Below, piece after piece: positions 8,506 through 15,541 of a stretch of 26,927 bases of DNA (positions are counted from its first letter, which is position 1; every line of letters begins with the position of its first letter). The translations under genes were made by a program, and so were the position numbers. Location of the stretch: positions 1 to 26,927 of the IMG/VR virus record IMGVR_UViG_3300032289_001175. The stretch is one strand, 5' to 3'. The notes under the pieces were generated by a model. It searched no databases, was not told the origin of the DNA, and saw only the letters and a program-made list of their open reading frames with translations. This stretch comes from a virus.

Positions 8506-8922
8506 ATGGCTATTAATCCAATTAAAGCAAAGTCAATTCGTGCCTTAAATGATGATGTATTAGTTTCCGACATGGATATGGGCGAGATGATTACTGCTGG
8601 TGGCATTGTTATTCAAAGTGATGACGGTAAGGCTCACGGTGTTAAACCTCGTTGGGCTAAAGTCTACTGTGTAGGACCAAAACAAACTGATGTTAAAGTT
8701 GGACAATGGATTTTTATAGAGCACGGTAGGTGGACACGCAAGATGTCTATTGAAATTGACAACGAAGTCAAAGAAGTGCAAAAAGTAGAAGTAAAATCTA
8801 TTATCGCTGTGTCAGACGAACGACCTAATACAGCGTACCTTGGCGTTGAATATTCTAATGGTTCGGGTATTGATATTCGTCCAGAGGATTTCATGCCCGG
8901 AAATTTATCTAAGATTAATTAA
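8506..8922 (+). CDS. GroES-like co-chaperonin (gp31-type)
   Basis: 138 residues. The Cpn10 beta-barrel pattern is visible: 'IRALNDDVLV' (11-20) as first strand, a mobile-loop-like segment (about 23-45) containing G-G-I-V-I at 32-36 (GroES has a G-G-I-V tip that docks on GroEL), 'WAKVYCVGP' (50-58) and 'DVKVGQWIFIEHGRW' (62-76). Such proteins cap host GroEL and, like T4 gp31, may be needed to fold the major capsid protein. About 40 residues at the C-terminus extend beyond a minimal GroES. It lies three bases downstream of the preceding stop and overlaps the next start by one base. Confidence 0.75.
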   Translation: MAINPIKAKSIRALNDDVLVSDMDMGEMITAGGIVIQSDDGKAHGVKPRWAKVYCVGPKQTDVKVGQWIFIEHGRWTRKMSIEIDNEVKEVQKVEVKSIIAVSDERPNTAYLGVEYSNGSGIDIRPEDFMPGNLSKIN

Positions 8923-9164
8923 TGTCACTCAGAAAGAAGGATTGGGACGTTGGTAATATTGCGTCCCAAATTAATTCTATCTCTAGAGGATCTGCAGATC
9001 CTCATAACGACGGTTTTACCTCTTTTGAACTTAAAAAAGATCTGTACATTATAAAAGAACTAATCCACACGGCTTTACAAAGATGCCCAAACTTTGGAAC
9101 TATAGAAGAAGAGTGGTTGACTGATAGAGAAAAACAACGTATAATTAAAATACTCAAAGACTAA
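8922..9164 (+). CDS. Small conserved phage protein, unknown function
   Basis: 80 residues, predicted helical and charged. The section 'HNDGFTSFELKKDLYIIKEL' followed by a 'LQRCPNFGTIEEEWL' stretch looks like a conserved core, but I do not recognise a domain. Starts one base inside the GroES-like stop (TAATG), so it is probably co-translated with it and could act in the same process; that is only positional inference. No signal peptide or membrane segment. Confidence 0.6.
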   Translation: MSLRKKDWDVGNIASQINSISRGSADPHNDGFTSFELKKDLYIIKELIHTALQRCPNFGTIEEEWLTDREKQRIIKILKD

Positions 9165-9177
9165 GGAGTATTACATT

Positions 9178-9543
9178 ATGACGAATCCTTTTAGGGATCA
9201 AGAAAAGTTTATGCGATCATGCGATCAAACAGTTGATGCATACAACGAAACTCAATTTGAACTATATCTCAATTTAATTGCAGAAGAAGCTCAAGAACTA
9301 TCTCAAGCAGTATCTAACAATGACCGTCTCGAAACACTCGACGCACTAATTGATATTTTAGTTGTAACTGTTGGTGCTATACATAGTATGGGTGCTGATG
9401 CCGAAGGTGCATGGAAAGAAGTTATGATGACCAACTTTGCTAAGATTGACAGCGAAACTGGTAAAGTTCGTAAGCGTGAAGATGGTAAAGTTCTAAAGCC
9501 AATGGGCTGGACTGCTCCTAATTTAAAACCATTCGTAAAATAA
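9178..9543 (+). CDS. MazG-like nucleotide pyrophosphohydrolase
   Basis: 121 residues. The all-alpha NTP pyrophosphohydrolase signature is visible: E-E-A-Q-E at 36-40 and D-A-L-I-D at 55-59, the acidic residues that bind Mg2+ in MazG/HisE-type enzymes, followed by 'WKEVMMTNFAKID' (79-91) and 'GKVRKREDGKVLKPMGW' (95-111), a C-terminal pattern common in phage MazG-like proteins. It would hydrolyse (d)NTPs to (d)NMP and PPi, either cleaning non-canonical nucleotides or adjusting nucleotide pools or alarmone levels in the infected cell. An AAGGAG site about ten bases before the ATG supports the start. Exact substrate cannot be read from sequence. Confidence 0.75.
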   Translation: MTNPFRDQEKFMRSCDQTVDAYNETQFELYLNLIAEEAQELSQAVSNNDRLETLDALIDILVVTVGAIHSMGADAEGAWKEVMMTNFAKIDSETGKVRKREDGKVLKPMGWTAPNLKPFVK

Positions 9544-9544
9544 T

Positions 9545-9766
9545 ATGTATAAAACGATTTATACAGAAGTTGAAGTTGATGTTGATCTAGGTGATTTTGA
9601 CACAGCCGACCTCATCGAAGAGTTAGAAAGCCGTGGCTCTGGAACTACAAACTTTGGGGATGGTAAAGAATTATTGAGAGCCATCTATGAAAAGCGCAGA
9701 CTAGGGCAAGACTATCAAACAGAATTAGAACAATTGATCTTTTTAGGATTAGGAAAAATTATATGA
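9545..9766 (+). CDS. Small acidic phage protein, unknown function
   Basis: 73 residues, strongly acidic in the first half ('VEVDVDLGDFDTADLIEELE'), then Gly-rich and helical. Similar short acidic proteins with a 'V-D-V-D-L-x-D-F' opening are frequent in phages, but no function is established to my knowledge. The stop overlaps the clamp-loader ATG (ATGA), so it is translationally coupled to replication. Its charge would allow DNA mimicry or binding to a basic partner, but that is speculation from composition. Confidence 0.6.
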   Translation: MYKTIYTEVEVDVDLGDFDTADLIEELESRGSGTTNFGDGKELLRAIYEKRRLGQDYQTELEQLIFLGLGKII

Positions 9767-10677
9767 AAGAACTATGGGTAGAAAAATATCGTCCCAAGAC
9801 AGTAGATGGTTATGTGTTTCGTGATGATCATCAACGTAAACAAATAGCAACCTGGATCAAAGATAAAAGTATTCCGCATCTAATTTTAAGTGGTGTTGCA
9901 GGTATTGGTAAAACAACATTGGCAAAAATACTCATTAACGAAATAGGTATTGAGGATTACGATGTACTTGAAATTAATGCAAGTCGTACAAACTCAGTAG
10001 ATGACGTTCGAGACAAAATTACAAACTTTGTGCAGATGATACCGTTTGGTCCATTTAAATGTGTATTGCTTGACGAAGCGGATTATTTAAGCCCTAACGC
10101 ACAAGCGGCGTTACGTGGTGTTATGGAAGAGTATCACGCTACCGCTAGGTTTATTTTAACTTGTAATTACCCTAATCGTATTATTCCAGCACTACACAGT
10201 CGTTGTCAGGGATTTCATGTTGAAAGAACTGATCAAACTGAATTTACAGCTCGTGTAGCTACTATTCTTGTAGAAGAAAATATTGAATTTGATCTTGATA
10301 CATTAGACAATTATGTAAAAGTTGCCTATCCAGATTTGCGTAAATGTATACAACTAGTACAACAGAATTCAACAGAAGGCAACTTAGTTGCTCCTAATAA
10401 AGGTGATGCAGGAGAAGCTGACTGGAAATTTGATATGGTTGAGCTATTTAAAGCTGGCAAGATTACTGAAGCACGTAAAATGCTTTGCGGGAAACTTCGC
10501 GGAGAAGAAATGGAAGAAGTCTACCGCTGGTTATATGACAACATTGGAATCTTCGGTGAAGAAGATAAACAAGACAGTGCCGTGCTTATTATTAAACAGG
10601 GATTAGTTGATCATACATTGATTGTTGATCCTGAAATTAATCTATCAGCGGTGTTGATTAAATTAGGAAGGTTATAA
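9763..10677 (+). CDS. 44: Sliding-clamp loader large subunit (T4 gp44 / RFC small-subunit type)
   Basis: 304 residues, close to T4 gp44 (319). AAA+ ATPase motifs are all present: '[15 protein letters not shown]' (4-18, RFC box), Walker A G-V-A-G-I-G-K-T (44-51), Walker B V-L-L-D-E-A-D (101-107), sensor 1 '[10 protein letters not shown]' (131-140) and the S-R-C arginine-finger motif (146-148). The family assembles as a pentamer with a gp62-type subunit and opens the gp45 clamp around primed DNA using ATP; neither partner gene is visible in this window. Start ATG overlaps the upstream stop by four bases. The next gene starts four bases after the stop. Confidence 0.92.
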   Translation: MKELWVEKYRPKTVDGYVFRDDHQRKQIATWIKDKSIPHLILSGVAGIGKTTLAKILINEIGIEDYDVLEINASRTNSVDDVRDKITNFVQMIPFGPFKCVLLDEADYLSPNAQAALRGVMEEYHATARFILTCNYPNRIIPALHSRCQGFHVERTDQTEFTARVATILVEENIEFDLDTLDNYVKVAYPDLRKCIQLVQQNSTEGNLVAPNKGDAGEADWKFDMVELFKAGKITEARKMLCGKLRGEEMEEVYRWLYDNIGIFGEEDKQDSAVLIIKQGLVDHTLIVDPEINLSAVLIKLGRL

Positions 10678-10681
10678 ATTA

Positions 10682-11005
10682 ATGACATTTTTAGTAACTG
10701 AAAATTGCATTAAATGCAAACACACCGATTGCGTAGAAGTTTGTCCTGTTGATTGTTTCCACGAAGGCCCAAACTTCTTAGCTATTGATCCTAATGAATG
10801 CATAGATTGCGGAGTGTGTGTTCCAGAATGTCCAGTAGATGCTATTGTTGCTGATAACGATACAAATACAAATATTGTACAGTGGTTAGAAATTAATACT
10901 AGATTAAGTTCTAATTGGCCTGTTATAACTAAGAAAAAGGCTGCGCTACCAGATGCTGATCAATGGAACGGCGTAGAGGGTAAGCTCGAACATTTAGAAG
11001 AATGA
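10682..11005 (+). CDS. fdxA: Seven-iron ferredoxin (FdxA / ferredoxin I type)
   Basis: 107 residues. From memory it aligns end to end, without gaps in the cluster region, with Azotobacter vinelandii ferredoxin I. Counting the initiator Met, cysteines fall at 9, 17 and 50 ([3Fe-4S] ligands in that family) and 21, 40, 43 and 46 ([4Fe-4S] ligands), with the extra C12 and C25 also conserved. Residues 85-107 ('[20 protein letters not shown]') preserve the C-terminal tail of the FdI group, so the gene is intact rather than a generic 2[4Fe-4S] fragment. It is a soluble low-potential electron carrier. It sits between the clamp loader and dCMP deaminase genes, which suggests electron delivery to a nucleotide-metabolism or other redox enzyme during infection (inference). 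Coupled to the next gene by ATGA. Confidence 0.92.
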   Translation: MTFLVTENCIKCKHTDCVEVCPVDCFHEGPNFLAIDPNECIDCGVCVPECPVDAIVADNDTNTNIVQWLEINTRLSSNWPVITKKKAALPDADQWNGVEGKLEHLEE

Positions 11006-11475
11006 ACGATAAGAAAAAATCTAACTTGGCAAAAGGGCGTAACAGTTACGATGCTGAGATTGATGGGTCTATTATTCCTTTCTTTAATCGAAATGTAACT
11101 CCCTATGCTACTGAAGCAGGTGGACCTAAGTTTGATCTAATTCCTGTTGAAAAACAGAAAGACATAATGATTAATCATGCTAGGATGTATGCCCAGCAAG
11201 AATACGATCGTATTATGGAACTGGTCTCTGTATTAGAAAAACAAGCTCAGGAAATTAAACGTAGATTAGATGTTACTGATGCTGTTCATGCGGCAGTGTA
11301 TCAGTTTCAGCCTGTTATGGGAAATTGTTATTGGCTAGTATGGGACAAACGTAAACAACATATCTTACTGACACAGCATGGTCCTAATGATTGGTCATCT
11401 AGTGCTCCGGTCGATTACGAATATCAGACGCAGGTAAAATACATGGGCGATCATACCTGGATGGAAATAGAATGA
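11002..11475 (+). CDS. DUF2452-like protein
   Basis: 157 residues. The N-terminus is polar; residues 43-60 contain '[15 protein letters not shown]'. A helical segment (about 61-90, '[20 protein letters not shown]') is followed by a C-terminal domain with '[18 protein letters not shown]' (101-118), '[10 protein letters not shown]' (121-130) and a final 'GDHTW'. This order (helix, then V-x-G-x-x-Y-x-L-x-W and x-P-x-x-W) matches my memory of the DUF2452/C1orf50 family, whose function is not known. ATGA overlaps on both sides place it between ferredoxin and dCMP deaminase, so it may act with them. No signal peptide or metal site seen. Confidence 0.6.
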   Translation: MNDKKKSNLAKGRNSYDAEIDGSIIPFFNRNVTPYATEAGGPKFDLIPVEKQKDIMINHARMYAQQEYDRIMELVSVLEKQAQEIKRRLDVTDAVHAAVYQFQPVMGNCYWLVWDKRKQHILLTQHGPNDWSSSAPVDYEYQTQVKYMGDHTWMEIE

Positions 11476-11909
11476 AAGATAAATTTATAAATGCCTACAT
11501 GGATGTAGCTGAACGCTTTGCACAACTAAGCTCAGCACGTAGACTGCATGTTGGTGCTATTGTAGTCAAGGATGACAGGATTATCTCAATTGGTTACAAT
11601 GGCATGCCTAGCGGTTGGGATAACAACTGTGAGGACGTTATTCCCAATTACTCCGATGATACTACCTCGCTAAAAACTAAACCAGAGGTGCTTCATGCTG
11701 AGACAAATGCAATTGCCAAATTGGCCAAGTCTAACGAATCGGGTATGGGTGCTACTATGTTCATTACCCATGCTCCATGTTTAGACTGTGCTAAACTTAT
11801 CTACCAAAGTGGCATTGGCAGTGTTCTATATAAGAACTCTTATAGAGACACTAGTGGCGTTACATTTCTCGAGCAGTCGGGAATAGAAGTAAAACAAATT
11901 AAGGAATAA
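11472..11909 (+). CDS. cd: dCMP deaminase
   Basis: 145 residues of the zinc cytidine/deoxycytidylate deaminase fold. H-A-E at 75-77 supplies a zinc ligand and the catalytic glutamate, and P-C-L-D-C at 102-106 the other two zinc ligands. 'VGAIVVKDDRIISIGYNGMP' (27-46) is the usual substrate-side segment. It converts dCMP to dUMP, feeding thymidylate synthesis; T4 Cd plays this role and is allosterically regulated by dCTP/dTTP. The loop 47-72 is long and could hold extra zinc or effector contacts as in T4 Cd, but only C53 and no second His/Cys cluster is obvious. Start overlaps the upstream TGA (ATGA). Confidence 0.88.
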   Translation: MKDKFINAYMDVAERFAQLSSARRLHVGAIVVKDDRIISIGYNGMPSGWDNNCEDVIPNYSDDTTSLKTKPEVLHAETNAIAKLAKSNESGMGATMFITHAPCLDCAKLIYQSGIGSVLYKNSYRDTSGVTFLEQSGIEVKQIKE

Positions 11910-11911
11910 TT

Positions 11912-12160
11912 ATGGCAGAACGTTATATGTGTGTCTATTACTATCAGAAGCCCAACGGTAAGTGGGATGAAGTAACAGAGTTTAAGAATCATTTACGTTT
12001 AAAACAGATGCAAACCGCAAAGGTTATACTAGACTTCAAAGAAAAAAAATGTGTCAAAAACGGCCTCAACCCTGAAGCCGATTTTGATGACATGCTTGAA
12101 TTTTATAAAAGGTTGTTAGGGGATAAACTTACCCCCTACTTGCCTCAAGAATCTTTATAA
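11912..12160 (+). CDS. Small phage protein, unknown function
   Basis: 82 residues, preceded by an AAGGA site two bases after the deaminase stop, so it closes the 9763-12160 operon. First ~25 residues look beta ('YMCVYYYQKPNGKWDEVTEF'), followed by helices rich in Lys. I do not recognise a family. Its last 16 bases overlap the 3' end of phoH on the opposite strand, so the two transcripts are complementary there. Confidence 0.6.
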   Translation: MAERYMCVYYYQKPNGKWDEVTEFKNHLRLKQMQTAKVILDFKEKKCVKNGLNPEADFDDMLEFYKRLLGDKLTPYLPQESL

Positions 12161-12888
12161 ATTTCTAATATCTCCTTTACTGCTGCGTGTCTTTCTACAT
12201 CCTCTATTGTAAAGTGACACACATCAACATAACGGTGATTCTTAAAGTCGTTATACAACCCAAGGAATTCGAGCAAGCCGTTGTTTGACGGACGGTCTGC
12301 TTGCTGTAGATCACCAGTGACTACCATATGCGATCCTTGTCCTAATCTTGTTAGTAACATTTTCATTTGGCTTGGAGTTGCGTTTTGCATCTCGTCAGCG
12401 ATAATAATAGCATCTTTAAATGTTCTCCCCCTCATATAAGCTAACGGACTGGTTTCGATAATTCCTTCTTTAACCATTGTCTCGATTTCTTTAGCGTTAA
12501 AATTTTCTCTGAATACATCAAAAATCGGTATAGTCCATGGAGCCATCTTTTCGTTTAGATCTCCAGGTAAAAAACCGTGTTCTTCGTCAACTGACACCGC
12601 AGGTCTGGTTATAATTATCTTCGATACTTCTCCTCGGTTATATTGTTCTATGGCCCATTGAACTGCTAGCATAGTTTTCCCTGTACCGGCTGGCCCTATA
12701 GCAAAGATGATCATTTTTGATTCATCATTTAGCTTTAGGAGGTAATTTTCTTGGCTAAGGTTTTTGGGGTATATTTGAACGTGTTTACGTTTTTTCTGTA
12801 GTCTTGGGTCAATATTTATAACGTTGGACTCAAAACGTGGGTCATAGTGTTGATTTTGTTGCGATTGCTGTACTCTTTTTCGCTTCAT
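12145..12888 (-). CDS. phoH: PhoH-like P-loop ATPase
   Basis: 247 residues, the only minus-strand gene. After a basic Gln/Arg-rich 45-residue N-terminus come Walker A G-P-A-G-T-G-K-T (65-72), 'IIITRPAVSVDEEHGFLPGD' (91-110), Walker B 'IIIADEMQN' (161-169) and 'MVVTGDLQQAD' (188-198), the classic PhoH order. PhoH proteins are predicted RNA/DNA-dependent ATPases, widespread in marine phages and used as a viral marker; proposed links to phosphate starvation or RNA metabolism are unproven in phages. The AAGGAGGG site lies about 11 bases before the ATG. The 5' region contains a strong hairpin (12912-12956) and a late-promoter-like box (12962-12969). It converges with the upstream operon with a 16-base overlap. 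Confidence 0.92.
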   Translation of the reverse strand: MKRKRVQQSQQNQHYDPRFESNVINIDPRLQKKRKHVQIYPKNLSQENYLLKLNDESKMIIFAIGPAGTGKTMLAVQWAIEQYNRGEVSKIIITRPAVSVDEEHGFLPGDLNEKMAPWTIPIFDVFRENFNAKEIETMVKEGIIETSPLAYMRGRTFKDAIIIADEMQNATPSQMKMLLTRLGQGSHMVVTGDLQQADRPSNNGLLEFLGLYNDFKNHRYVDVCHFTIEDVERHAAVKEILEIYKDS

Positions 12889-12911
12889 ATAAGGTTAGCC
12901 CTCCTTGTTAT

Positions 12912-12956
12912 GTGTTAGGCACGGACCTTTTAACCGTAGTGTCCGTGTCCGAACAC
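12912..12956. promoter_or_regulatory. Strong imperfect hairpin in the phoH divergent intergenic region
   Basis: Arms GTGTT-A-GG-C-ACGGAC (12912-12926) and GTCCGTG-T-CC-G-AACAC (12941-12956) pair over 14 base pairs with one mismatch and one bulge, leaving a 14-base loop. No T-run follows on either strand, so it is not a standard intrinsic terminator. In a phoH transcript it would lie in the 5' leader about 24 bases upstream of the start codon, just before the Shine-Dalgarno. It could be a leader RNA structure, a protein operator, or insulate the two divergent units. Confidence 0.5.
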
Positions 12957-12961
12957 AAAAG

Positions 12962-12969
12962 TATTTAAC
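12962..12969 (-). promoter_or_regulatory. Late-promoter-like box for phoH (GTTAAATA on minus strand)
   Basis: On the minus strand the sequence reads GTTAAATAC, similar to the T4-type late box TATAAATA, about 74 bases upstream of the phoH ATG. It faces away from the plus-strand box at 13008-13015. A transcript from it would carry the 12912-12956 hairpin in its leader. Single degenerate motif; low confidence. Confidence 0.25.
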
Positions 12970-13007
12970 TCTTCTGCGAAAAAGATATGTGTTACGATAA
13001 AAAACGA

Positions 13008-13015
13008 ACTAAATA
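13008..13015 (+). promoter_or_regulatory. Late-promoter-like box (ACTAAATA)
   Basis: ACTAAATA is followed by ACTGTT-like bases and then the AGGAG site at 13021-13025 and the ATG at 13031. The similarity to the T4-type late box and its place ahead of the 13031-16426 lysis unit, which ends in a terminator at 16453-16485, suggest a late promoter for the lysis genes. Confidence 0.4.
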
Positions 13016-13030
13016 CTGTTAGGAGAAACC

Positions 13031-13552
13031 ATGGCTGATCTTAAAGATATAATTTTAAATATAGAACAATTATACGGTTCTAATAATAGTTTGTCTATGC
13101 TCAAGGACTTTGAGCGAGTATTAGACGAACTTGACATATACGTGTTTGACAACTGGATTGACGGCGAAATTGTTGCTGGTCCTAAAGAATCACGATATTT
13201 TGTAGAATGCACACTTATGTGGGCGGAAGATAAAATGCCAGAGCCTCGAGGCGGACTACGTTTGCTAGATTACGGTTGCAAAGTGCAATTTGCAAAATCT
13301 GTATTAAATAAAGTTAGAAAGATTAAAAACCCTGACGATATACGTCCGGGGACACGTAAAGGCAAAATTGATCAAGAACCCATTTATCTTGCTAAAATTA
13401 TAATGCCTAAAAAATTAATGTCTGATATACAACGAGGTTACAATAATCTCGACAGCAACAAAATAGAAGATATCATCAGCCAACAAGATATTATGGGCAG
13501 TAATCCCGCTGGTTCGGAACAACAAGTTCAGGATGTGCAAAATGCAGAATAA
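13031..13552 (+). CDS. Conserved phage protein, unknown function
   Basis: 173 residues with an AGGAG site six bases ahead of the ATG. Residues 20-80 ('FERVLDELDIYVFDNWIDGE', then 'RYFVECTLMWAEDKMP') and 'GGLRLLDYGCKVQFAKS' (about 75-91) look like a compact alpha/beta domain. I recall similar proteins in marine Caudoviricetes but know no function. The C-terminal 35 residues are polar, Gln/Ser/Asn-rich and probably disordered. It leads a likely late transcription unit and overlaps the next gene by 11 bases, so the two products may interact. No membrane segment or catalytic motif seen. Confidence 0.7.
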   Translation: MADLKDIILNIEQLYGSNNSLSMLKDFERVLDELDIYVFDNWIDGEIVAGPKESRYFVECTLMWAEDKMPEPRGGLRLLDYGCKVQFAKSVLNKVRKIKNPDDIRPGTRKGKIDQEPIYLAKIIMPKKLMSDIQRGYNNLDSNKIEDIISQQDIMGSNPAGSEQQVQDVQNAE

Positions 13553-14276
13553 ATTAATAGAAGGTCTTAGACCGTTAGATCTAAAAGAAATGATACGTCC
13601 TGTATTTGAAGTAGACACATTTAGATCTAAGATGGGCGAGGATCAAGATGTATGCGTTATCAGCTTTACAGTAAAAGATAGATTTCCAGCAAAGGACTTA
13701 ATGGAATTTGTTGAAAAGGGATATAACTTTGTACTAGATGCTGATGTTTCGTCTGGCGAAAATAATGATGGTGAGTACAGCGTATTCATTGAACTTGAGC
13801 GATCATCTAAACTGTCTGAACAAATTAAAGAATTAACTTACGGTATTCGTAAGCTAACAGGTATCGATGGTTGGCAATTTAAGTATCATAAAAACAATTC
13901 AGTACACGAAGCAACCGAAGAAAATTTAAAAAATTATATTCCGTCAAGTCCTAGAATGTACGAAGAAGCAATGACTCGTATTAAAACTGAGAATGTAAGA
14001 AAATTCTTTACTAAAACCCTTATGGATGATTTAACATTAGATGGCAATGTTATTACCATTCACAAACCATACAATCAAAAAATACAACTACGTTGGCTTA
14101 ATGAAAATGATCCTCAACCCGTAATCGAGGGCGCTATGGATATAGATGAAGCCGCAACTGCTGAAATGTTCTGGTTAACTAAAGTATTAGGCGACTACAA
14201 CATAAGTAAATTTGGTGATAAATTTTTATTCACAAATGGCGGGGGCGCCATGTTATTACAAAGGATAGAACAATGA
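13542..14276 (+). CDS. Conserved phage protein, unknown function
   Basis: 244 residues from ATG 13542; an ATG at 13533 would add three residues, but the AGGA at about 13530-13533 fits 13542. Notable segments are 'FEVDTFRSKMGEDQDVCVIS' near the start, 'DLMEFVEKGYNFVLDADVS' (about 53-71), 'YSVFIELERSSKLSEQI' and 'GIRKLTGIDGWQFKYHK' in the first half. The second half has 'MYEEAMTRIKTENVRKFF' and a short beta region ending in 'FLFTNGGGAML'. This looks like a two-domain alpha/beta protein; I cannot name a family. Position 11 bases into the preceding gene and four bases overlapping the endolysin start (ATGA) ties it to the late lysis unit. A virion or packaging role is possible but not shown. Confidence 0.7.
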   Translation: MQNKLIEGLRPLDLKEMIRPVFEVDTFRSKMGEDQDVCVISFTVKDRFPAKDLMEFVEKGYNFVLDADVSSGENNDGEYSVFIELERSSKLSEQIKELTYGIRKLTGIDGWQFKYHKNNSVHEATEENLKNYIPSSPRMYEEAMTRIKTENVRKFFTKTLMDDLTLDGNVITIHKPYNQKIQLRWLNENDPQPVIEGAMDIDEAATAEMFWLTKVLGDYNISKFGDKFLFTNGGGAMLLQRIEQ

Positions 14277-14893
14277 ACTTTAGTTTCACGTTAGAAGATC
14301 TTAAATCGATCATCGGAAAAAATCAATATGCAGATCATTGGTATGATGCAATTTGTAAGATATGTCCCGATTATCAAATTGATACTCCGCAACGTCTAGC
14401 AGCATTCCTAGCACAATGCGCACACGAATCCGGTGGGTTTGTTTTCTTAAAAGAAAACTTAAACTACAAAGCAGCAAGTTTACGCAAAGTTTTTCCTAAG
14501 TATTTTCCAGATGATGCTATCGCAGCGGCATATGCTAACAAAGGCGAAATGATTGCTAATCGCGTATACGGAAATCGTATGGGTAATGGTGATGAAGCAA
14601 GCGGAGATGGGTTTCGCTATTGTGGTCGTGGCTTAATTCAGTTAACTGGTAAAAATAATTATGAGTCTTTTGCTGACAGTATTGAAACTCCAGTTGAGGA
14701 AATTCCAGAATACCTAGCAACATTTGAAGGTGCGGTTCAATCAGCTTGTTGGTTCTGGGAAACAAATAACTTAAATCAGTGGGCGGACAAGGGCGACATC
14801 CTCACACTAACCAAACGTATCAACGGTGGTACTATTGGTCTTGAAGATCGTAAAAAACATTACGAACACGCTCTGCATGTACTAGGCGTTTAA
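14273..14893 (+). CDS. GH19 chitinase-like endolysin
   Basis: 206 residues forming a single glycoside hydrolase family 19 domain. 'AAFLAQCAHESGGF' (43-56) holds the catalytic glutamate E52 in the H-E pair; a second acidic residue is E61 in 'ENLNY'. 'ANRVYGNRMGNGDEASGDGF' (95-114) and 'YCGRGLIQLTG' (116-126) are family hallmarks. In Gram-negative phages this family acts as peptidoglycan-cleaving endolysin rather than a true chitinase. There is no signal peptide or membrane anchor, so release needs a holin; spanin and holin-like genes follow directly. ATGA overlap with the upstream gene. A second, divergent GH19 domain occurs at the C-terminus of the 24894-26318 product. Confidence 0.9.
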   Translation: MNFSFTLEDLKSIIGKNQYADHWYDAICKICPDYQIDTPQRLAAFLAQCAHESGGFVFLKENLNYKAASLRKVFPKYFPDDAIAAAYANKGEMIANRVYGNRMGNGDEASGDGFRYCGRGLIQLTGKNNYESFADSIETPVEEIPEYLATFEGAVQSACWFWETNNLNQWADKGDILTLTKRINGGTIGLEDRKKHYEHALHVLGV

Positions 14894-14894
14894 T

Positions 14895-15515
14895 ATGTGG
14901 CAACTTGGATGGGTCTTAAGTCTCATTCCAGATAGTTTGTTTATTTGGATCTATTATACCATGCTAACGCTAGGTGTAGGCCTCTACATTGCTAGCAAGC
15001 TGATAAAATGGATCCCATTAATGGGGCAGTATAAACTTCCAGCAGAATTAATTGGAGTTGTATTACTAGTAGTTGGTTCTTATTTTTACGGAGGGTACGG
15101 GGTTCAGTCTGCGTGGCTAGCCCGTGTAGCAGAATTAGAAGCAAAAGTAAAAGCCGCAGAAGAAAAAAGTCAGCAGGTTAACACAGTTATAGAAACTAAA
15201 GTAGTCACTAAGATAAAGGTAGTAAAGGAAAACGTTTATGTTAACAGAGAAATTATCAAAGAAGTTGCGGGCAAACAACTTGATGCTAGCTGTAGCTTGC
15301 CTAAGTCTACTGTCAGCTTGCACGACAGCGCCAGTCGTAATGAAGTTCCCGAGCGTGCCGCCGCAACTGATGGAACCCCCAGCGAAGTTAAAGCCAGTCA
15401 GCTCCTCGACAGAGTCGTTGAAAACTACGGCTCCTGTCACGAAAACGCAGCCAAACTAGAAGCATGGCAAGAGTGGTACAAGGAACAGAAAAAAATCTTC
15501 GAAAGCGTTAAATAA
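14895..15515 (+). CDS. Rz: Inner-membrane spanin (Rz-like) with two predicted membrane segments
   Basis: 206 residues starting one base after the endolysin stop. Two hydrophobic segments (about 14-36 and 51-70) precede an Ala/Lys/Glu/Val-rich coiled-coil region (about 76-125, 'RVAELEAKVKAAEEKSQQV') and a C-terminal helical tail with Trp/Tyr ('KLEAWQEWYKEQKKIFES'). The layout membrane-coiled coil-periplasmic tail, and an out-of-frame lipoprotein gene inside it (15238-15459), identify an i-spanin that links inner and outer membranes for final lysis. Classical Rz has one membrane segment, so the extra one is unusual and may give holin-like or altered topology. Two Cys (133 and 181) could form disulphide-linked dimers, as known for some i-spanins. 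Confidence 0.8.
   Translation: MWQLGWVLSLIPDSLFIWIYYTMLTLGVGLYIASKLIKWIPLMGQYKLPAELIGVVLLVVGSYFYGGYGVQSAWLARVAELEAKVKAAEEKSQQVNTVIETKVVTKIKVVKENVYVNREIIKEVAGKQLDASCSLPKSTVSLHDSASRNEVPERAAATDGTPSEVKASQLLDRVVENYGSCHENAAKLEAWQEWYKEQKKIFESVK
15238..15459 (+). CDS. Rz1: Outer-membrane spanin lipoprotein (Rz1-like), fully embedded in Rz
   Basis: 73 residues read in the +1 frame inside the Rz-like gene. A basic N-terminus (residues 1-14) and hydrophobic core lead to the lipobox L-S-A-C with lipidation predicted at C28 ('CLSLLSACTTAP'). The mature ~46 residues are Pro/Ser/Thr/Lys-rich, as usual for o-spanins, and would sit on the inner face of the outer membrane and bind the i-spanin. An AAGGA site about seven bases before the ATG supports real translation. 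The fully nested arrangement is the lambda Rz/Rz1 architecture. Confidence 0.85.
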   Translation: MLTEKLSKKLRANNLMLAVACLSLLSACTTAPVVMKFPSVPPQLMEPPAKLKPVSSSTESLKTTAPVTKTQPN

Positions 15516-15541
15516 TATTGTAAACACTGAGGAGCGTTATT

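Noticed and set aside
8506-8922. Possibility that the GroES-like protein is a tail or head component
   Set aside because: The strand pattern and the G-G-I-V-I loop fit Cpn10; no virion-type repeats.
10388-10606. 72-residue frame within the clamp-loader gene
   Set aside because: Out-of-frame reading of a well-conserved AAA+ domain; no independent start signal.
15507-15514. GTTAAATA as a late promoter for the 38-residue peptide
   Set aside because: It overlaps the Val-Lys-stop end of the spanin gene, matches less well, and the peptide is already within the lysis unit; not enough support for a separate entry.
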